NCBI GenBank assembly: GCA_032117915.1
Contig: JAULYI010000023.1
Span: 1 to 20,353, forward strand
DNA: 20,353 bases
Reading direction: 5' to 3'
From: ZLKRG46 sp032117915
Lineage (GTDB): Bacteria > Bacteroidota > Ignavibacteria > Kapaibacteriales > Kapaibacteriaceae
Part shown: piece by piece, positions 16,151-20,353 of the stretch
Numbering within the stretch: position 1 is the stretch's first letter
Layout of the letters: each line of letters begins with the position of its first letter
The notes under the pieces: model-generated
Database searches by the model: none
The model's input: only the letters and a program-made list of their open reading frames with translations
Told to the model about the DNA's origin: nothing
Program-made: the position numbers and the translations under genes

Positions 16151-16573
16151 ATGCGCACCACCATCTCCAAACAGTTTCGCTGGGAAATGGGGCACAGACT
16201 TCCGTTCCACGAGGGGCTGTGCAAGAACGTCCATGGCCACTCCTACGAGGCCCATGTGATCCTGTCGGGAGAACCCGATGCGAATGGCATGGTGATGGAT
16301 TACTACGACATGAAGACGCTGATCATGCCAACGATCGATGCGCTCGATCATGCCTTCATCTGCGACCGTTCGGACACACTCATGGTGTCCTTTTTGACCG
16401 AGAGCAACCTCAAGGCCTTCTACGTAGATATGCCAACCACGGCCGAGAACATTGCCCGTATGTTGGTGGACGACGTCGTTGCCAGACTGCCTGCACATCA
16501 TCGTATCGACCACGTCCGGGTCCGCGTCTTCGAGACCGAAAAGACCTATGCCGAGGTCGAGCGATCCATCTGA
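16151..16573 (+). CDS. queD: 6-carboxy-5,6,7,8-tetrahydropterin synthase (6-pyruvoyltetrahydropterin synthase family)
   Basis: The 140-residue enzyme converts dihydroneopterin triphosphate to 6-carboxytetrahydropterin, an early step toward preQ0. Zinc ligands His15, His28 and His30 (MGHRLPFHEGLCKNVHGH) and catalytic Cys24 are present, as are GMVMDYYDMK, LDHAF, the PTTAENIA pattern and the C-terminal VFETEKTY glutamate. The Cys position and the neighbouring queF favour QueD over the eukaryote-like PTPS of biopterin synthesis. It lies between queF (1-bp gap) and gltX (20-bp gap). Confidence 0.92.
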   Translation: MRTTISKQFRWEMGHRLPFHEGLCKNVHGHSYEAHVILSGEPDANGMVMDYYDMKTLIMPTIDALDHAFICDRSDTLMVSFLTESNLKAFYVDMPTTAENIARMLVDDVVARLPAHHRIDHVRVRVFETEKTYAEVERSI

Positions 16574-16593
16574 TCACGCCACTCAACCGAACC

Positions 16594-18039
16594 ATGGTAC
16601 GCGTCCGCTTTGCCCCCTCCCCCACAGGCTTCCTGCATATTGGCAGCTTGCGCACGGCCCTCTACAACTTCCTTTATGCCCGTCATCATGGCGGTGTATG
16701 CATCCTTCGCATCGAGGATACCGACCGCACGAGGTTTGTTGAAGGGGCGATAGAGGAACAGATCGCATCGCTGGCATGGGCCGGTGTGACCTTCGATGAG
16801 GGTCCGCACGTTGGCGGCAACTATGGTCCGTACATCCAATCCGAACGCTTCGACCTCTACCGTCAGTACGGCATGCAGCTGGTCGAGAGCGGACACGCCT
16901 ACTATGCATTTGATACGAGCGAGGAGCTTGACGCCATGCGCGTGCGCCAGCAGGCGGCGGGCATTGCTCCCAAGTATGACCGTTCGTCGATGCGGAATCA
17001 GTACACGTTGGGCGAACAGGAGACGCAGCGACTGCTTGATGAAGGTGCCGCCCATGTCATCCGCCTGAAGGTGCCGCTTACGTCAGACGTGCGCTTCCAT
17101 GACGAGATACGCGGTGACGTGATCGTGAACGGCCGCGAGATCGACGACCAGATCCTGCTGAAGAGCGACGGCTTCCCGACCTATCACCTTGCGAACGTGG
17201 TCGACGATCACCTGATGGAGATCACACACGTGATCCGCGCCGAAGAGTGGTTGCCGTCAACACCGAAGCACGTCTTGCTGTACGAGGCGTTCGGCTGGAA
17301 GGCGCCGACGTTTGCCCACGTACCACTGATGCTCAACCCCGACCGCACAAAGATGTCCAAGCGTCATGGCGATGTGATGGTCCGTGATTTTGCGGGCAAG
17401 GGCTACTTCCCTGACGCACTCGTAAACTTCGTTGCTATGTGCGGATGGAATCCCGCCGAGGATCGCGAGATCTATGCGATGCACGAACTCATCGACCGCT
17501 TCACGCTTGACCGCGTACACAAGGCGGGTGCCGTGTTCGACTACAAGAAACTCGAATGGATGAATGCCGAGTACCTGCGTGCGAAGGCCCCTGCAGACCT
17601 GGCTGCCGATCTTATGCCGACACTGGAACAGGCGGGCTACACGTATCGTGATTCGGCCTTCGTTGCCAGTGTCATTGCACTGCTACGCGAGCGCGTGACC
17701 TTCCTGCAGGACATCGCCACCTTCGGCGATTACCTGTTCGGTGATACGTTGGCACCGCTTGATGAGGCAACGGAAGCACAGCTTCGCGATGACGCCGCCC
17801 TGCGGGCGGCGCTGGCCGCGTTCCGCGACGGACTTACAGACGCTGTGCTGGCCGATGCCGACGCCTTTAAGGCTCACGCCAAGGCAAGCGCCGAGGCGGC
17901 CGGCCTTGCCATGGGCAAGTTCATGAAGCCAATGCGCATCGTTGTCACCCACCGTGACGTCGGTGCCGACCTCCACCCCACCCTGCAACTGCTTGGATCA
18001 TCTCGATGTATCGCAAGGATCGACGCCTTCTTGTCCTGA
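16594..18039 (+). CDS. gltX: Glutamate--tRNA ligase
   Basis: The 481-residue class I synthetase charges tRNA-Glu. The N-terminal MVRVRFAPSPTGFLHIGS gives the start and the HIGH-type motif HIGS (15-18). The KMSKR loop is intact (253-257, in DRTKMSKRHGD), and the Rossmann core is followed by the helical anticodon-binding domain. Length is normal. An in-frame extension to 16219 only runs through queD and is rejected. Whether the enzyme is discriminating or also charges tRNA-Gln cannot be settled here; no gatCAB or glnS is visible. It is co-directional with queF-queD, tying it to tRNA-modification genes, and it overlaps the next gene by 34 bp. Confidence 0.95.
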   Translation: MVRVRFAPSPTGFLHIGSLRTALYNFLYARHHGGVCILRIEDTDRTRFVEGAIEEQIASLAWAGVTFDEGPHVGGNYGPYIQSERFDLYRQYGMQLVESGHAYYAFDTSEELDAMRVRQQAAGIAPKYDRSSMRNQYTLGEQETQRLLDEGAAHVIRLKVPLTSDVRFHDEIRGDVIVNGREIDDQILLKSDGFPTYHLANVVDDHLMEITHVIRAEEWLPSTPKHVLLYEAFGWKAPTFAHVPLMLNPDRTKMSKRHGDVMVRDFAGKGYFPDALVNFVAMCGWNPAEDREIYAMHELIDRFTLDRVHKAGAVFDYKKLEWMNAEYLRAKAPADLAADLMPTLEQAGYTYRDSAFVASVIALLRERVTFLQDIATFGDYLFGDTLAPLDEATEAQLRDDAALRAALAAFRDGLTDAVLADADAFKAHAKASAEAAGLAMGKFMKPMRIVVTHRDVGADLHPTLQLLGSSRCIARIDAFLS

Positions 18040-18485
18040 CGGCACTCGTCTGCGTGCTTCTCGCCGGCTGTACGGCAAGTGCGCCGCGTCCTACAACCAC
18101 TGCCCCCTGCATCACGGACAAGCTGAAAGGCCTTGTGATCCGTTGGGGTACAGAGGAGGCTACGGGACATGTGCAGGCCTATGAGATGAACACCATGGGC
18201 GAGATCTTCGATGTCTCAGGCCCCATTGGAATGAAGACCGAGCCGAAGTACATCACGCATCTAGACCAGACGGTCTATTGCGAACGTGCTGCCGCCATCA
18301 AGGATGCCTTTCTGCAGACGCAGGCCATGAATGTGCGTGGACAACGAGCGCGCTTCATGGAGTATGCGAATCCGAGTGCGGACGTATATTTACGGGTGGT
18401 ATGGAACCCTGACCTGTCAACCTTCCAGAGTCGATACTTCAGGACAGAATACGATGCGATCATGGCTCACATCCCTGCCGACTGA
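18006..18485 (+). CDS. Small hypothetical lipoprotein
   Basis: The 159-residue protein has a basic N-terminus (MYRKDRR), a hydrophobic stretch and the lipobox LLAGC with Cys22, followed by a Thr/Pro-rich linker (about 23-35). The mature domain is mixed alpha/beta with no motif I recognise. Two further cysteines (PCITD and VYCERAA) could form a disulfide. The start lies 34 bp inside gltX; the next in-frame Met (about residue 62) would lose the signal sequence, so the overlapping start is preferred. It ends 5 bp before the response regulator gene, so it may be co-transcribed with it. Confidence 0.65.
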   Translation: MYRKDRRLLVLTALVCVLLAGCTASAPRPTTTAPCITDKLKGLVIRWGTEEATGHVQAYEMNTMGEIFDVSGPIGMKTEPKYITHLDQTVYCERAAAIKDAFLQTQAMNVRGQRARFMEYANPSADVYLRVVWNPDLSTFQSRYFRTEYDAIMAHIPAD

Positions 18486-18490
18486 TACAC

Positions 18491-19939
18491 ATGAAGATCC
18501 TTATTGTCGACGATAACCGTGACTACTGCGCAACCATTGCCGATGTTGTTCAACGGCAAGGCTGGGAAACAGAGACGCGATACAGTCCGGAAGCCGCCAC
18601 GGCCTACCTTCAGACGTCTGCACGCGATGTAGCGCTGATGCTGCTCGACATTGAGTTTGGCAGCGAGTCAACAAAGACCGGCATCGATATGCTCGAGACT
18701 TCCATCAAGCAGTTCCCGTCGGTACCCGTCATCATGATCTCGGGCAAGGGCACGATCGAAGTCGCTGTGAAAGCCACCAAGCTGGGTGCGCTCAACTTTA
18801 TTGACAAATCAACGCTCAGCAACGACCGTCTGGTAGAGGTCCTGTCCAGCGCTATGCAGCGCGTAGCGGCAGATCGCAACAACGACGAGCTCCGAAAACA
18901 TATAGAGGCACAGGGCATCATCGGCCGCAGCGGCGTGATGATGGACGTAGCCGACAAGATTCTGCGCTATGGCCGTACAGACCTGAACGTACTGATCACC
19001 GGTGAGACGGGAACGGGTAAGAAGCTCGTAGCAAACGCCCTGCATAACGTCAGTAAACGCGGCAAGTATCCCTTCATCACGGTCGATATTCCCAACATCC
19101 CTCGCGATCTGTTTCAGAGCGAACTCTTCGGTCACATGAAAGGTGCCTTCTCCGGCGCCATGGAAACAAAGCGTGGTCTGTTCCATCAGGCGCATCGCGG
19201 CACGCTCTTCATGGACGAGATCGGCGACATGCCGCTGGAACTGCAGGCCAACCTGCTGCTGCCAATGGAGCAGAAGGCCGTGCGGCGCGTGGGCTCCGTA
19301 GAGACGGAAGAGGTCGATATCCGCTTCGTGTCCGCCACGGACCGCGACCTTGTCAGCGGCATGCAGGAAGGTCGATTCCGCGAGCAGCTCTATCACCGTT
19401 TACGCGAGTGCGAGATCTATATCCCTGCCCTGCGTGAGCGCCGCGAGGATATCCCCCTGATCGTTGACTACTATGTTGCCAAGCACAACCGCGAAATGGG
19501 TGACGCAAAGTCTATGGCGCCCGGCACCATGGACTACCTTACCGCGTACGCATGGCCGGGCAATGTGCGTGAGCTTGCCAGCGTGATGCGCGTTGCGCTG
19601 CAGACCTCGGCATCCGATACCCTTTCCGTTGCAGACCTGCACCGCATCCTCACGCGCGGCACCTCCTTTGCACCAGTGGTGGTTGGGGGCGTTGCATCGC
19701 ACGCTGCACCGCGTCCCGCCGAGCATGCGCAGCAGCCCTCCGATGCTACCGTCCTGTCGGACGATCGCTCACTGAAAGATGACCTTGCGGCCGTCGATAA
19801 GCTGAAGATCGAGAAGACCCTGGAACGCACCAGCGGTAACGTCAGTAAGTCCGCCGCCATTCTTGGCGTAAGCCGCGAGACCCTGCACAACAAGATCCGC
19901 AAGTACGACATCGACGTACAGACGTTCAGATCCCGATAA
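18491..19939 (+). CDS. NtrC-family sigma-54-dependent response regulator
   Basis: The 482-residue protein has a receiver domain (1-120: Asp7, Asp8, phospho-acceptor Asp53 in LLDIEF, Ser84, Lys106). A sigma-54 AAA+ domain follows (about 143-380): Walker A GETGTGKK (171-178), the sigma-54 contact loop GAFSGA (218-223, with Ser for the usual Thr), Walker B FMDEIG with Asp242-Glu243, FREQLYHRL and WPGNVREL. After a low-complexity Ala/Pro linker (about 390-425) comes a Fis-type helix-turn-helix (GNVSKSAAILGVSRETLHNKI). It would activate RpoN promoters when phosphorylated. No histidine kinase gene is adjacent, so it is an orphan here. No convincing -24/-12 promoter was spotted in the window. Confidence 0.92.
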   Translation: MKILIVDDNRDYCATIADVVQRQGWETETRYSPEAATAYLQTSARDVALMLLDIEFGSESTKTGIDMLETSIKQFPSVPVIMISGKGTIEVAVKATKLGALNFIDKSTLSNDRLVEVLSSAMQRVAADRNNDELRKHIEAQGIIGRSGVMMDVADKILRYGRTDLNVLITGETGTGKKLVANALHNVSKRGKYPFITVDIPNIPRDLFQSELFGHMKGAFSGAMETKRGLFHQAHRGTLFMDEIGDMPLELQANLLLPMEQKAVRRVGSVETEEVDIRFVSATDRDLVSGMQEGRFREQLYHRLRECEIYIPALRERREDIPLIVDYYVAKHNREMGDAKSMAPGTMDYLTAYAWPGNVRELASVMRVALQTSASDTLSVADLHRILTRGTSFAPVVVGGVASHAAPRPAEHAQQPSDATVLSDDRSLKDDLAAVDKLKIEKTLERTSGNVSKSAAILGVSRETLHNKIRKYDIDVQTFRSR

Positions 19940-19964
19940 GAATCGTTCCGGATCGAAACGATTC
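19940..19964. terminator. Hairpin directly after the response regulator gene
   Basis: GAATCGTT and AACGATTC form a perfect 8-bp stem with a 9-nt loop, beginning at the base after the stop codon. There is no T-run; a transcription terminator is the simplest reading. Confidence 0.35.
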
Positions 19965-19976
19965 GTTCGCCATTCG

Positions 19977-20353
19977 TTCCCCGGGCTCTCGCCCGGGGCT
20001 AGCCATTGACGCCCATCACGTTCCTCGGGCTCTCGCCCGGGGCTAGCTATTGACACTCATCACGTTCCCCGGGCTCTCGCCCGGGGCTAGCTATTGACGC
20101 CCTAACGTTCCCCGGGCTCTCGCCCGGGGCTAGCTATTGACGCCCATCACGTTCCTCGGGCTCTCGCCCGGGGCTAGCTATTGACACTCATCACGTTCCC
20201 CGGGCTCTCGCCCGGGGCTAGCTATTGACGCTCTAACGTTCCCCGGGCTCTTGCCCGGGGCTAGCTATTGACGCCCGGGGCTAGCTATTGACGCCCATCA
20301 CGTTCCCCGGGCTCTCGCCCGGGGCTAGCTATTGACGCCCTAACGTTCCTCGG
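19977..20353. repeat. Tandem array of 43-44-bp hairpin units, continuing past the window
   Basis: Nine unit copies and the start of a tenth lie head to tail (boundaries 19977, 20021, 20065, 20108, 20152, 20196, 20239, 20274, 20303, 20346). Each complete unit has a perfect or G-U-wobble 8-bp hairpin CCCCGGGC-TCTC-GCCCGGGG, then CTAGCTATTGAC, then a variable tail. Tails are of three kinds: CGCCCATCACG, CACTCATCACG and CGCCCTAACG (or CGCTCTAACG). Units 1-3 and 4-6 repeat the same order, so there is a 131-bp higher-order period. Unit 8 is truncated. Periods of 43/44 bp and frequent stops exclude a coding repeat. No unique spacers exist, so it is not a CRISPR array. Function unknown. Confidence 0.92.

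Noticed and set aside
16219..16593. N-terminal extension of gltX
   Set aside because: The extension runs through queD in another frame, and the family N-terminus with the HIGH motif starts exactly at 16594.
19769..20056. Minus-strand 95-residue ORF over the repeat array
   Set aside because: It is antisense to the regulator gene tail and runs into the repeats, whose 43/44-bp period cannot maintain a frame.
19977..20353. CRISPR array
   Set aside because: Units are contiguous with near-identical tails and no unique spacers of 25-40 bp; no cas genes are present.

Overview
The window looks like a chromosomal segment of a Gram-negative member of the Bacteroidota/Chlorobiota (FCB) group, perhaps Ignavibacteria- or Kapabacteria-like. 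Four things point that way: a C-terminal type IX secretion (T9SS) sorting domain on a secreted protein, a DUF4270-like lipoprotein next to a GT5 glycogen-synthase-like gene, TAnnTTTG promoter -7 elements in several intergenic regions, and heptose genes implying an LPS outer membrane. The placement is inferred from gene content, not from a phylogeny. Coding density is very high, gaps are short, and many genes overlap. No phage, insertion sequence, tRNA gene or CRISPR array was seen.

Layout. Bases 1-328 carry no gene. On the minus strand they look like an rRNA-operon leader (promoter, hairpin, boxA-like motif) running out of the left edge, where a 16S gene would lie. Bases 371-4292 (+) form a tightly overlapped trio: a catalytically degenerate GT5 protein, a DUF4270-like lipoprotein and an outer-membrane beta-barrel. 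Bases 4299-6286 (-) form an operon of ferritin, heptose-7-phosphate kinase (rfaE1) and heptose-1-phosphate adenylyltransferase (rfaE2). Bases 6395-10111 (+) hold folB, folK, dnaG and a YbbR-domain membrane protein. Bases 10172-12331 (+) encode a secreted HExxH metalloprotease-like (DUF6055/AvrXca-like) protein with a beta-helix and a T9SS tail.

Three queuosine genes follow: queA (12354-13574, -), then, after sppA (13672-15609, +), queF and queD (15811-16573, +). QueD makes an early queuosine precursor, QueF reduces preQ0 to preQ1, and QueA completes the ring on tRNA. queC, queE and tgt are not in the window. gltX, a small lipoprotein and an orphan NtrC-type sigma-54 activator complete the right-hand plus-strand run (to 19939).

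The right end (19977-20353 and beyond) is a non-coding tandem array of 43-44-bp units. Each complete unit holds a GC-rich 8-bp hairpin, and the units are arranged in a three-unit higher-order repeat. This array, the degenerate full-length GT5 protein and a nested inverted repeat between sppA and queF are the least ordinary parts of the window.
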